This document shows positions 26,817 through 35,937 of a stretch of 64,000 bases of DNA, in pieces. The notes beneath the pieces are model-generated. The model saw only the letters and a list, made by a program, of their open reading frames with translations, did not search any database and was not told the origin of the DNA. Position numbers and translations under genes: made by a program. Position 1 is the stretch's first letter. Each line of letters begins with the position of its first letter. Source of the stretch: Jejuia rubra (GTDB lineage Bacteria; Bacteroidota; Bacteroidia; Flavobacteriales; Flavobacteriaceae); contig NZ_JBHULY010000013.1 in assembly GCF_042684665.1 (NCBI RefSeq), positions 124,001 to 188,000 of the forward strand, in the 5' to 3' direction.

Positions 26817-27593
26817 ATGAGTGAATTTGTAAGATTTCGACGAATAATAATTGTTTGCGTTTTATTATCAACAATTTTCGTCACCACTTCATGTAGTTCC
26901 AGAAAGAGAGTAGTTTACTTTCAAAACGCAAAAGATTTTGAAACCGTTGTTAATACGGAAACATTTACCCCAAGGCTTAAGGTAAATGATATCGTGACTG
27001 TTTACGTATCTACATTTGATCTGGAAGCGGCCAAACCATTCAACTTGGTCAAAAGCCAGACCACATCAGCCTTAGAACTTGTTGACTACATTGTTGATAT
27101 TGATGGAAATATTGATTACCCTGTACTTGGTAAGGTAAAGCTTCTAGGGCTAACGGTAGAAGAGGCTAAAGAATTATTCAAAAAAAAACTGGAAGATTAT
27201 CTCAAGGATCCTATTGTGAACATAAGGATTTTAAACTTTAGGATATCGGTTTTAGGATCGGTGAATCGACCAGGTATCTATGAAGTTTCAGGAGAACGCA
27301 TTACACTATTAGAGGCCATTGCTCTTGCTGGGGACTTAAATATCAAAGGTAAAAGGGAAAATGTGATGGTTATCAGGGATTTTAACGGTACAAAGACCTA
27401 TACAAGGGTCAACCTTTTAAACAAGGAACTATTCAACTCGCCTGTTTATTATTTGACCCAGAACGATATTGTTTATGTTGAGCCCAATAAGTCAGGATCA
27501 TCGGAGTCCTTTTTTGATGGCAGGATTGGAGTTATACTTTCTATAGCCTCTATCATAATTCCTGCAACCTTAATACTAGTAACCAGAAATTAG
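26817..27593 (+). CDS. wza: Wza-type polysaccharide export lipoprotein
   Basis: A 258-residue outer-membrane polysaccharide export (OPX) protein. The N-terminal hydrophobic segment ends FVTTSC, a lipobox. It is followed by VVYFQNAKDFE, a Poly_export domain (LKVNDIVTVYVSTFD, VDIDGNIDYPVLGKVKLLGLT), an SLBB domain (ISVLGSVNRPGIYEV) and a C-terminal hydrophobic helix (GVILSIASIIIPATLILV). It forms the export path through the outer membrane with the Wzc-type protein encoded 7 bases downstream. Confidence 0.92.
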   Translation: MSEFVRFRRIIIVCVLLSTIFVTTSCSSRKRVVYFQNAKDFETVVNTETFTPRLKVNDIVTVYVSTFDLEAAKPFNLVKSQTTSALELVDYIVDIDGNIDYPVLGKVKLLGLTVEEAKELFKKKLEDYLKDPIVNIRILNFRISVLGSVNRPGIYEVSGERITLLEAIALAGDLNIKGKRENVMVIRDFNGTKTYTRVNLLNKELFNSPVYYLTQNDIVYVEPNKSGSSESFFDGRIGVILSIASIIIPATLILVTRN

Positions 27594-27600
27594 ATTTTAA

Positions 27601-30006
27601 ATGGATAAAGGAGGTAAAAACACGTCAAAAAGCAACACTGTTAGTTCCAAGGAGGATCTTGATTTAAAGAAACTGGTTTTAAAATATACCAAGCATTGGA
27701 AGTGGTTCGCACTTAGTGGCATTTTATTTTTAGTATTGGCTTACTTTCATTTGAGATATGCGCAGCCGAAATATAATGCCTACGGTAAAATTATGTTAGT
27801 TCAAAGTCAAGGGGCAAATCCTGCAGCAGGTCTTCTAGCAGATTTAGGTCAAAATACACCTGAAATGAAAGGTATTGAGGATGAAATAGAAGTCCTCAAG
27901 TCAAGAAAATTGATGACAGGGGTTATTGAGAAGTTGAATTTAAACTTGAGAATTTTTGCAAAGGGTAGACTGCACGATACACAATACTTTCCCAATAGCA
28001 AAGCTCCTATTAATATAAATTTTATTGAATCTGATTCTATTATTAGGAGATCTTATTTCGGTTTTAGTTTGATAATTAAATCCGAAACGTCTTTTGATTT
28101 TATTTACCACCCGGCCGGTGCTGAGGAGCCGTTAACTCAAAAAGTAGACTTTGGAAATAATATTGCAACGCCCATTGGAGATATAGTTATCACTCCAAAC
28201 TTTAAAAATCTTTCATATATAAAAGATCAACTAGTTTATGTAAGTATTAATCCGGTTGAAAGTCTTGCTGAGCAGTACAAAGGTGCTATTTTAGTTTCGG
28301 CGGCAGGTGAATTTTCCAATGTCATAAATCTTTCATTGGACGACACTTCTGCCGAGAGGGCTAAAGCGGTTATTAATACTTTGGTTGATGAGTATAATAG
28401 AAGATCAGTTGAAGAAAAGAGTAGTATTTCTAATAATACTGCGGAGTTTATAAATAAACGGATTGACCTTATTGCTACCGATTTGTCCAAAGTGGACGAT
28501 GAAATTGAACGATTTAAGACAGGAAATAAATTAACAGATATTACCTCTGAAGCTCAGATATACTTGGATAACAATGCTATGACCGAACAGGAGTTGGCTA
28601 GGGCAAGAACCCAATATAGTACAATTAATTTCATGAAAGGGCAAGTAAATGATGAAAGTTTTGACCGTATTCCAACCAATCTCGGCCTTGAAGATGGAGC
28701 AATAAATTCTTTGGCATCTCGATACAACGAGTTATTAGATCAAAGACAGAAGCTACTACAGAGCTCTAATGAAAAAAACCCAATAGTGGTTAACTTGGAT
28801 GAGCAAATACGCAACATAAAAACCAGTTTGCGACAAAGTTTGAACAATTCCTCAAGCGCAATAGATTTGAAAATTAGGAGTTTGCAGAATCAGACATCAA
28901 AATTAAGTCAAAAAATATACGCTGTACCAGGTCAAGTTAGAAAGTCCAGAGATATTGAAAGAGAGCAAACCATTAAGGAATCACTCTACTTATATCTTCT
29001 TCAAAAGCGTGAGGAAGCGACTATTTCGCTTATTTCGGCTTCTCCAAATGCAAAAATCATTGACGAAGCACATTCGGACGGAATGGCCGTTTCACCAAAG
29101 GTACCAATGGTTTATTTATCCGCACTTTTTTTGGGTATGTTAATACCTTTTGGGTTTATCTATGTTAAAGATTTATTGGATAATAAAATCCATAACAAAG
29201 AGGATCTTGAAAAAGTTATAGATAACATAACTGTATTAGGAGAAATCCCAAGGATTTCTGGAAGCGATAAAGATTTAATCCAGCGTAATGATCGCTCCAT
29301 TTTATCCGAATCTTTCAGGATTATTCGAACCAATCTAGACTATGTAAGAAAACGTGATGATGCTAAGCCCTATAGTAATGTTGTATTCGTTACGTCAACT
29401 ATTAACGGTGAGGGAAAATCGTTTTTTAGCTTGAACATGGCACTTACAGTGGCCAATACAGGAAAAAGGGTATTACTGATTGGTGCTGATATTAGGAACC
29501 CTAAGACTCAAACTATATTAAAAGGTCAGAAATCTAAAGCCTTGGATATAGGCCTGACTGAATTTCTTGCAGATAAATCTGTAACTATTGGAGATGTTAC
29601 CAATACGCACGAAGTTAACAGTATTAGTTTGGATTTATTAGTTTCTGGAAAAGTACCACCAAACCCAGCTGAATTATTGATGAGTGACAGGATGAAACAA
29701 TTATTTGACAAAGTTTCAAACGACTATGATTATATTATCGTTGACACTGCACCATCAATGTTGGTAACAGATACTTTATTGTTTAGTCAATATGCAGGTT
29801 ATACTATTTACATGACCAGAGCTGGTTATACTGAAAAAGAAGTACTGAATTTTGCTAAAGAATTACATGCCGATAAGAAATTAAATGGTATGATGCTAGT
29901 GGTTAACGATGTAAATCAGTCCAATTTCGGATATGGTGCTAAATATGGATACTATGGTGCTCCAAAAAAGAAAGGATTGTTTAGATGGAAGAAGGCATCC
30001 GCATAA
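27601..30006 (+). CDS. wzc: Wzc-type polysaccharide copolymerase and tyrosine autokinase
   Basis: An 801-residue inner-membrane protein controlling chain length and export. A Wzz domain follows TM1 (about residues 37-55), a long coiled-coil periplasmic part runs to about 490, and TM2 is VYLSALFLGMLIPFGFIYV. The cytoplasmic BY-kinase domain has a Walker A motif STINGEGKSFFSLNM, a Walker A' motif VLLIGADIRNPKTQ and a Walker B motif YIIVDTAPSM. The C-terminal Tyr cluster FGYGAKYGYYG is the autophosphorylation tail. It closes the rightward operon before a strong terminator. Confidence 0.93.
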   Translation: MDKGGKNTSKSNTVSSKEDLDLKKLVLKYTKHWKWFALSGILFLVLAYFHLRYAQPKYNAYGKIMLVQSQGANPAAGLLADLGQNTPEMKGIEDEIEVLKSRKLMTGVIEKLNLNLRIFAKGRLHDTQYFPNSKAPININFIESDSIIRRSYFGFSLIIKSETSFDFIYHPAGAEEPLTQKVDFGNNIATPIGDIVITPNFKNLSYIKDQLVYVSINPVESLAEQYKGAILVSAAGEFSNVINLSLDDTSAERAKAVINTLVDEYNRRSVEEKSSISNNTAEFINKRIDLIATDLSKVDDEIERFKTGNKLTDITSEAQIYLDNNAMTEQELARARTQYSTINFMKGQVNDESFDRIPTNLGLEDGAINSLASRYNELLDQRQKLLQSSNEKNPIVVNLDEQIRNIKTSLRQSLNNSSSAIDLKIRSLQNQTSKLSQKIYAVPGQVRKSRDIEREQTIKESLYLYLLQKREEATISLISASPNAKIIDEAHSDGMAVSPKVPMVYLSALFLGMLIPFGFIYVKDLLDNKIHNKEDLEKVIDNITVLGEIPRISGSDKDLIQRNDRSILSESFRIIRTNLDYVRKRDDAKPYSNVVFVTSTINGEGKSFFSLNMALTVANTGKRVLLIGADIRNPKTQTILKGQKSKALDIGLTEFLADKSVTIGDVTNTHEVNSISLDLLVSGKVPPNPAELLMSDRMKQLFDKVSNDYDYIIVDTAPSMLVTDTLLFSQYAGYTIYMTRAGYTEKEVLNFAKELHADKKLNGMMLVVNDVNQSNFGYGAKYGYYGAPKKKGLFRWKKASA

Positions 30007-30030
30007 AGTTGCCAAAATAATAAAAGTTTA

Positions 30031-30067
30031 ATCCTCTTAATATTCATTATATTAAGAGGATTTTTTA
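30031..30067 (+). terminator. Rho-independent terminator after wzc
   Basis: A 13-base-pair stem, ATCCTCTTAATAT (30031-30043) with ATATTAAGAGGAT (30049-30061), a 5-base loop and a T run. It ends the rightward polysaccharide operon and lies just beyond the 3' end of the convergent aroB gene. Confidence 0.9.
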
Positions 30068-30068
30068 T

Positions 30069-31136
30069 TTAGTTTTTGTAATATTCAAAAGCATTGGTGA
30101 TAAGCTGTTCCTGGACCCTGCAATCTATTTTGGTGGTGCCGATATCTTCAAGAAGCACAAAATTGATGTTCCCATGTGAGTTCTTCTTATCGTATTTTAG
30201 CAGATCAATTATCGGAGCGTAATCATTGGCTTCGATATTTACCATTCCATAATATTTGATAAAAAGTGCTTTGATTAACTCCAACTTGTAGTGAGGAAAC
30301 CCTAGAATTTTGGACGATAAATAAGTTTCCAAAATCATCCCGATGGCTATGGCTTCACCATGTAATAAATCAGATTTATTTGGATTGCTCAAAAAGTAGG
30401 ATTCTATAGCATGACCAAGAGTGTGGCCAAAATTCAGTGTTTTCCGAAGTCCGCTCTCAAAAGGGTCTTCGTCCACAACAGCCTTTTTAATGAGCACGGA
30501 TTCATAAATCAAGCTGTCCAAATCTTTAAGGGTCAATTTAGATAAGTCATTGAATTTATTCCAGTAGGTTTCGCTAGTAATCAATCCATGTTTTAGCATT
30601 TCTGCCATTCCAGAGCGCATTTGGTCGGAAGGCAAAGTGTTTAAATACTGGGTGTCTATCAATACCATATCGGGGGTGCTAATTACGCCTATCTGATTTT
30701 TTAGGGTGCCCAAATCTACTCCTGTTTTGCCTCCAACAGAGGCATCAACCATCGCCAGCAAAGAGGTTGGAACATTAACGTATGCGATACCTCTTTTAAA
30801 GGTGGACGCCACGAAACCTCCCAAATCCGTTACTACGCCCCCGCCTATATTTATCATCAGACTTTTTCGATCGCCATCCAATTCGGAAAGGGTATCCCAG
30901 ACACCAACACAAGTACCTATAGTTTTATGTATTTCCCCGGCTTCGATTTCAATGATTTCAATTAGTACTTCGGTATCCAAATTAGATAAAAATAAAGGCA
31001 GACAGTGCTTATGCGTATTACTGTCAACAAGGATAAAAATCTTAGAAAAATTGTGGCTTCTTATATGATCGTTCAAGGAAGGGTAACACCTGTCATTAAA
31101 GTGAATAATACCGTTATTGGCCGTAATGGAGTCCAT
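30069..31136 (-). CDS. aroB: 3-dehydroquinate synthase
   Basis: Converts DAHP to 3-dehydroquinate in the shikimate pathway. The start at 31136 (MDSITANNGIIHFND) is preferred because homologues begin close to this strand; an in-frame ATG at 31166 would add 10 residues. Motifs are NIGGGVVTDLGGFVASTFKRG (NAD-binding and active-site loop), TSLLAMVDASVGGKTGVD, the metal ligand region MAEMLKHGL and TLNFGHTLGHAIE. It is not part of the polysaccharide pathway. Confidence 0.93.
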   Translation of the reverse strand: MDSITANNGIIHFNDRCYPSLNDHIRSHNFSKIFILVDSNTHKHCLPLFLSNLDTEVLIEIIEIEAGEIHKTIGTCVGVWDTLSELDGDRKSLMINIGGGVVTDLGGFVASTFKRGIAYVNVPTSLLAMVDASVGGKTGVDLGTLKNQIGVISTPDMVLIDTQYLNTLPSDQMRSGMAEMLKHGLITSETYWNKFNDLSKLTLKDLDSLIYESVLIKKAVVDEDPFESGLRKTLNFGHTLGHAIESYFLSNPNKSDLLHGEAIAIGMILETYLSSKILGFPHYKLELIKALFIKYYGMVNIEANDYAPIIDLLKYDKKNSHGNINFVLLEDIGTTKIDCRVQEQLITNAFEYYKN

Positions 31137-31206
31137 ATAGGTTCGATAGATTGATTTGGCTGCCAAATTAAGGAGTTTTTAACTAAAATGGTAGTTTAGC
31201 AATAAT

Positions 31207-31214
31207 TATCTTTG
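31207..31214 (+). promoter_or_regulatory. -7 promoter box of the proline dehydrogenase gene
   Basis: TATCTTTG matches the Bacteroidota -7 consensus TAnnTTTG and lies 17 bases before the ATG. No clear -33 TTG is seen at the usual distance. Confidence 0.55.
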
Positions 31215-31230
31215 TTAGAAATAATTTGAA

Positions 31231-32406
31231 ATGACGAACAGAAATACGTTTGACAATACCGCTGTAGCATTTGAGCTGAAAAGCGATTCTGAATTGGAAC
31301 GTGCCTATTTCTTATTCAAAATGATATCAGTTGAACCTTTAGTTAGAATCGGCACGGCGGCTACAAATTTTGCCTTAAAAGCTAATTTGCCTATTGAAGG
31401 TTTGATTCGCTCAACCGTATTTGATCATTTTTGTGGAGGCGTAAACGAGGAGGATTGCTTACCTGTAATTGATAAGATGTTTAAAAAAGGAGTGTGTTCC
31501 GTTTTGGACTATTCGGTTGAAGGTAAGGAAAGCGAGAAGGAGTTTGATAATGCTCTAGATACCGTTTTAAAAATTATTGATTTTGCCACTGAAATTGATG
31601 CTATTCCTATAGCGGTGTTTAAACCTTCCGGTTTTGGAAGGTTTAAGCTCTTTGAAAAGGTGAATCAAGGGTTGACGCTTAATGATATTGAAGAACAGGA
31701 ATGGCAAAAAGTTGAAAATAGGTTTGACCAAGTTTGCAGAAAAGCCAAGGAAAGTGATGTTGCGGTTTTAGTGGATGCCGAAGAAAGCTGGTATCAGGAT
31801 GCTGCCGATGGCTTGGTAACCAAAATGATGCAAAAATATAATACCGAAAAGCCAATTGTTTACAATACACTTCAGATGTATAGACACGACCGAATGGATT
31901 TCATGAAGCATCAGCATGATTTAGCCAAATCCGGGAATTATTATTTGGGGTTTAAATTAGTACGTGGTGCCTACATGGAAAAAGAGAATGAAAGGGCGGA
32001 GGATAGGGATTACCTATCTCCAATATGTCCTAATAAACGGGCAACAGATGAAAATTTCAATGATGCTTTGCACTATGTGATAGATAATCTGGATTGCATG
32101 TCGATATTTGCCGGCACCCACAACGAAGAGAGTACTTATTTATTGATGGATTTAATGCTAGAAAAATGTATTTCAAATAACGACCCAAGGGTTTGGTTTG
32201 GACAACTCTATGGCATGAGCGATCACATAAGTTATAATTTGGCACATTTGGGTTATAATGTTGCAAAATATATGCCTTTTGGACCTGTAAAGGACGTTAT
32301 GCCATACCTTACAAGAAGGGCGGAGGAGAACACATCAGTAGCAGGCCAAACGGGAAGGGAACTGACCCTTCTTAAGAAGGAAAGGCAACGCAGAAAACTT
32401 GCCTAA
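31231..32406 (+). CDS. Proline dehydrogenase
   Basis: A 391-residue FAD-dependent enzyme oxidising proline to pyrroline-5-carboxylate, the monofunctional form used by Bacteroidota. Visible motifs are AVFKPSGFGRF, VLVDAEESWYQDA, YNTLQMYRHDRMDFM, LGFKLVRGAYMEKE, FAGTHNEES and QLYGMSDHISYNLA, which form the TIM barrel and flavin site, plus YLTRRAEENTS near the C-terminus. Its last bases overlap the end of the convergent CapD-like gene by 4 bases. Confidence 0.92.
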   Translation: MTNRNTFDNTAVAFELKSDSELERAYFLFKMISVEPLVRIGTAATNFALKANLPIEGLIRSTVFDHFCGGVNEEDCLPVIDKMFKKGVCSVLDYSVEGKESEKEFDNALDTVLKIIDFATEIDAIPIAVFKPSGFGRFKLFEKVNQGLTLNDIEEQEWQKVENRFDQVCRKAKESDVAVLVDAEESWYQDAADGLVTKMMQKYNTEKPIVYNTLQMYRHDRMDFMKHQHDLAKSGNYYLGFKLVRGAYMEKENERAEDRDYLSPICPNKRATDENFNDALHYVIDNLDCMSIFAGTHNEESTYLLMDLMLEKCISNNDPRVWFGQLYGMSDHISYNLAHLGYNVAKYMPFGPVKDVMPYLTRRAEENTSVAGQTGRELTLLKKERQRRKLA

Positions 32407-33479
32407 AATTGACATAGATTGCTTAAAATAACCTTTACTTCTTTAGCATCCATTAAAGGGGAAATAGCTTCCAGTTTATAAAGATCAACTATGGTTTTTG
32501 TTTTTTTATTTTGAATAAGATAAATGGCTTCAGATTTACTTGGGATTAGGATTTCATTTTCTGATATCATTTCTTCTACAAGTTTCTCTCCTTCTTGTAA
32601 TTGCGTGATTGATATGCTTGGAGAAAGATTGCATTTATGGATAGTATTGTAATTATCTATTAGTACTTTGGCTAAGTCTGAAATTTTAATTGGCTTTCCC
32701 ATATCAAAGGACACTTTTATGTTTTCGGAGGGTTCAAACATCGAAGTCTGCAAAATGAAATCGCAGGCCTCGTCCTTATCGATAAACAATCTCGAAATAT
32801 TTGAATCCGTCAGGCTTAAATCATCTCCTTGTTCAAGTTGCTTTAAAAATAAAGGCACGACTGAGCCATTAGATCCAAAAATATTTCCAAAACGGGCTGT
32901 AATAAATACAGTGTTATCGGTGTCTACCAGATTAGTTAAATAGTTTTCGGCAATATTCTTGGTCATGCCCATGACTCCCAGTGGATTAACCGCTTTGTCG
33001 GTTGAGATGAAAATAAATTTTCTCGCATTATACTGGACGGCCAATCCTGCCAAATAAATTGTGGCGTTAATATTTACTTTAACCGCTTCATAGGGATGAA
33101 GCTCCATTAAAGAGACATGTTTGTAGGCGGCTGCATGAAAAATTAGGGTAGGCCTGTATGTTTCAAACAGTGCCTGCATGGCCTTTTTGTCATTTATATC
33201 GCCTAGAATAAATTTAATCGAGTGGTGTTGCTTTAAACCAAATTCCTTTTCAAGGTAGTACAGGGGTGTTTCAGCATTGTCCAAAAGGATAAGTTTTTTG
33301 TAATTAGAATTCACCAAGCTTTGTACCAAACCACTTCCAATGGAGCCCACTGCTCCCGTAACCAAAATTGTTTCTTTTGAAAAGTCATAGGACGGATAGC
33401 TTCTTTTGGGCTTTGTTCCAAAAAAAAGGCCGGAATTATCCAGTAGTTTTTGAATTTGGAGTAAAGAAGCTTTATCCAT
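32403..33479 (-). CDS. Soluble CapD-like UDP-sugar 4,6-dehydratase/epimerase
   Basis: A 358-residue SDR protein lacking the membrane half of the 24770-26728 enzyme. It has ILVTGAVGSIGSGLVQSLV, FHAAAYKHVSLMELHPYEAV, FISTDKAVNPLGVMGMTKN and ITARFGNIFGSNGSVVPLF. The nucleotide motif has Val where relatives have Ala (TGAVGS for TGAAGS). The order with the phosphoglycosyl transferase gene just upstream suggests that it makes the sugar that enzyme loads, for a second glycan or for protein glycosylation. Dehydratase or epimerase activity cannot be decided here. Confidence 0.85.
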   Translation of the reverse strand: MDKASLLQIQKLLDNSGLFFGTKPKRSYPSYDFSKETILVTGAVGSIGSGLVQSLVNSNYKKLILLDNAETPLYYLEKEFGLKQHHSIKFILGDINDKKAMQALFETYRPTLIFHAAAYKHVSLMELHPYEAVKVNINATIYLAGLAVQYNARKFIFISTDKAVNPLGVMGMTKNIAENYLTNLVDTDNTVFITARFGNIFGSNGSVVPLFLKQLEQGDDLSLTDSNISRLFIDKDEACDFILQTSMFEPSENIKVSFDMGKPIKISDLAKVLIDNYNTIHKCNLSPSISITQLQEGEKLVEEMISENEILIPSKSEAIYLIQNKKTKTIVDLYKLEAISPLMDAKEVKVILSNLCQF

Positions 33480-33543
33480 TATTGAACGATCAGAATTTAT
33501 AATGCGTTATGAAAAATATGGACTTTGCGGTGGTATTCCAAAT

Positions 33544-34137
33544 TTACTTTGTAATGACCCGTATAATTGTCAATAAAATCAATTTCAAATCAAAGAAAAA
33601 GTTTCGATTTTTGATATACAGCTTATTATATTTCAACTTGTCAGGGATAATGGTATTGATAAAATATGCTTCTGGGTTTTCAGCTTTTTTCAGAAGTTCA
33701 ACCTCATTGCGATATTTCAGTGATGCCAAACCAGTTATGCCAGGGCGCACCTTAAAAATTTCCAGATCTTCGTCTTTATAATAATTGACATAATGCCTTA
33801 ATTCGGGCCTTGGGCCAACAAAGCTCATGTCGCCTTTGATAATATTCAAAAGCTGTGGGAATTCGTCAATTTTATATCGCCTAAGAAAATAACCCACTTT
33901 AGTTACGCGGGAGTCGTTGTTTCCAATAGTTAGCAACCCTTTTTTATCGGACTGAGTCCGCATGGTTCGGAATTTGTAGATTTTAAAATCTTTATTCCCT
34001 TTTCCTACCCTGCCTTGAACAAAAAGTACCGGTCCCGGAGAATCCAGTTTAATTAAAAGTGCAATCAATATTAGAATAGGAAAGAGCAACACTAAGCCTA
34101 TGAAAGCAAAAATAAAATCAAAACCGCGCTTAGTCAT
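33544..34137 (-). CDS. Second phosphoglycosyl transferase (PglC-like)
   Basis: A 197-residue monotopic enzyme that loads sugar phosphate onto undecaprenyl phosphate. A hydrophobic segment (about residues 6-30) is followed by VQGRVGKGNKDFKIYKFRTM, the catalytic D91-E92 in YKIDEFPQLLNIIKGDMSF, VGPRPELRHYV and RPGITGLASLKYRNE. It overlaps the upstream DUF4258-like gene by 8 bases. Its GLASLKYRNE differs from GWAQVNGRN in the copy at 863-1483, so the two probably use different sugars. Confidence 0.9.
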   Translation of the reverse strand: MTKRGFDFIFAFIGLVLLFPILILIALLIKLDSPGPVLFVQGRVGKGNKDFKIYKFRTMRTQSDKKGLLTIGNNDSRVTKVGYFLRRYKIDEFPQLLNIIKGDMSFVGPRPELRHYVNYYKDEDLEIFKVRPGITGLASLKYRNEVELLKKAENPEAYFINTIIPDKLKYNKLYIKNRNFFFDLKLILLTIIRVITK

Positions 34138-34495
34138 TGGACTTGGATAAGGCTATAATTTTGGCAATGTTTTCACAATTTTCAACAGATAGTTCTACAT
34201 GTTCTTCGTTCATTTCACCTTTTACAATATAAATACCGCAAGGCTCGCGACGGGTATCGCTTTTGGAAAAATCCACTTTTCCAGTTTTCAATAATTCCTT
34301 TACCAAAGATGTATCAATTTCTATAGTGGAATTTTCTATTTGAAATTTCAACGGCTTTGAATTTATATTTTTCAAAACTCTGGCTTCTGGTCCATAAGCG
34401 CACGATGTTTTTTTACCACTGAAGAAGAATGCTAAAACTATTAAACCAATAGAAAAACCACCTAGGTAATACCCGATTCGTTGTATTAATCTCAT
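34130..34495 (-). CDS. DUF4258-like membrane-anchored protein
   Basis: A 121-residue protein with an N-terminal membrane helix (YLGGFSIGLIVLAFFFSG) followed by KKTSCAYGPEARVLKNI and a small domain with KVDFSKSDTRREPCGIYIV and VELSVENCENIAKI. I recognise this as a conserved flavobacterial family annotated with DUF4258; its function is unknown. It precedes and overlaps the phosphoglycosyl transferase gene. A 19-base tandem duplication covers its start codon and the first codons (34481-34518). Confidence 0.75.
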   Translation of the reverse strand: MRLIQRIGYYLGGFSIGLIVLAFFFSGKKTSCAYGPEARVLKNINSKPLKFQIENSTIEIDTSLVKELLKTGKVDFSKSDTRREPCGIYIVKGEMNEEHVELSVENCENIAKIIALSKSND

Positions 34496-34518
34496 TTAGT
34501 TGTATTAATCTCATTTAA
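34481..34518. repeat. 19-base tandem duplication covering a start codon
   Basis: TTGTATTAATCTCATTTAG (34481-34499) is repeated at 34500-34518 with a single change in the last base. On the minus strand each copy contains ATGAGATTAATACAA. The downstream copy starts the DUF4258-like protein. The upstream copy (ATG at 34514) is out of frame, because 19 is not a multiple of three, and opens a 33-codon frame overlapping the gene. Confidence 0.9.
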
Positions 34519-34550
34519 AGGATTTTGCAAATCAAAGCTTGCGGTCCGAA

Positions 34551-35750
34551 CTAAAATATCAGAAGGTTGACATCGCTGTACTTTAAATCGAACCATTCAC
34601 CCACAGATTTGCTTGTTAAAATGCCGTGGTAAAAGTACAATCCATTTTTTAAACCTTTGTCAAATCTTAAGGAATTTTCTATGCCGCCATCTTCTGCAAT
34701 TTTCATCAAGTAGGGCGTAAAAATATTACTAATGGATACCGAAGCGGTTCTGGAATACCTAGCGGGAATATTGGGAACGCAATAATGTATTACTCCATGT
34801 TTGACAAATGTTGGTTGTTTAAGAGAAGTGACTTCGCTGGTTTCGAAACAGCCACCCATATCGATACTCACATCAATGATAACGGCTCCCTTTTTCATAT
34901 GGTGCACCATGGTTTCAGAGACAACCACTGGAGCACGATTGACGCCCCGAACGGCTCCGATGATAACATCGCAACGTTTTAGAGCCTTTACCAAGTTTTT
35001 AGGTTGAATGGTGGAGGTAAACAAAGGCCTGCCCACACTTTTTTGAATTCGCCTTAATTTAGTAATAGAATTGTCAAACACTTTAATTCCCGCACCCAAA
35101 CCAATTGCGCTTCGAGCAGCATATTCACCTACGGTTCCTGCACCAAGAATTACAACTTCGATAGGAGGGACACCACTGATATTCCCTAACATCAATCCCG
35201 TACTGTATTTATCATTAGACAGTAATTCCGCGGCAATTAAAACAGAAGCCGTTCCGGCAATTTCGCTTAATGAGCGCACGGCCGGATAAGTGCCGTCCTC
35301 GTCTTTAATAAACTCAAAGGCCAAAGCCGTAATTCGTTTTGATGCCAATGCCTCAAAGTATTTTTTAGACTGCGTTTTTAGTTGAAGCGCTGAAATCAGG
35401 ATAGCTTGAGGATTCAATAATTTTATCTGCTCTAAACTTGGCGGTTCAACCTTCAACACCATCGGACAGGAAAACACCTTAGCCGTATCATTTGAAATTT
35501 CGGCTCCAGCTTCACTATAATCCTTATCACTAAATCTGGCCCCTTTACCAGCTCCCGATTCCATTAATACTCTGTGCCCATTGCTTACAAGGGCAGAGAC
35601 AGCATCTGGTGTTAAACAAATCCGGTTTTCCTGATAGGAAGTCTCTTTGGGAACGCCAATAAATAGTTGTTTCTTGTGCTTTAAAATCTCAAGGGTTTCT
35701 TCCTGGGGCAACAATTGTTGCTTGGTAAAGGGCGACAAGGATTTTGACAT
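34551..35750 (-). CDS. ald: Alanine dehydrogenase
   Basis: About 399 residues from the ATG at 35750 (MSKSLSPFTKQQLL); an upstream ATG at 35846 would add 32 low-complexity residues. Converts alanine to pyruvate and ammonia with NAD. Motifs are FIGVPKETSYQENRICLTPDAV, the Lys in MVLKVEPP, IEVVILGAGTVGEYAARSA (Rossmann) and VIIDVSIDMGGCFETS with the catalytic Asp. HYCVPNIPARYSRTAS is typical of the family. Confidence 0.9.
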   Translation of the reverse strand: MSKSLSPFTKQQLLPQEETLEILKHKKQLFIGVPKETSYQENRICLTPDAVSALVSNGHRVLMESGAGKGARFSDKDYSEAGAEISNDTAKVFSCPMVLKVEPPSLEQIKLLNPQAILISALQLKTQSKKYFEALASKRITALAFEFIKDEDGTYPAVRSLSEIAGTASVLIAAELLSNDKYSTGLMLGNISGVPPIEVVILGAGTVGEYAARSAIGLGAGIKVFDNSITKLRRIQKSVGRPLFTSTIQPKNLVKALKRCDVIIGAVRGVNRAPVVVSETMVHHMKKGAVIIDVSIDMGGCFETSEVTSLKQPTFVKHGVIHYCVPNIPARYSRTASVSISNIFTPYLMKIAEDGGIENSLRFDKGLKNGLYFYHGILTSKSVGEWFDLKYSDVNLLIF

Positions 35751-35912
35751 AGATGGTAAGTTTATTAAGTTTGAAATTACAACTATTTTTTCGGTTTTAA
35801 AATGAAGGCTGCGATTTTTATTTTCGGGGCGTGCCCAAAGAATCAAAAATTTGTAGGCAAAATCTTTTAATTAGATGTGGTCAGGCCTCATATTTCTTTA
35901 GATTTATTGTTC

Positions 35913-35920
35913 TAATTTTG
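35913..35920 (+). promoter_or_regulatory. -7 promoter box of the outer-membrane receptor gene
   Basis: TAATTTTG matches TAnnTTTG and lies 18 bases before the ATG of the receptor gene. No certain -33 element was seen. Confidence 0.5.
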
Positions 35921-35937
35921 TATTTAGAAGTCCACTC

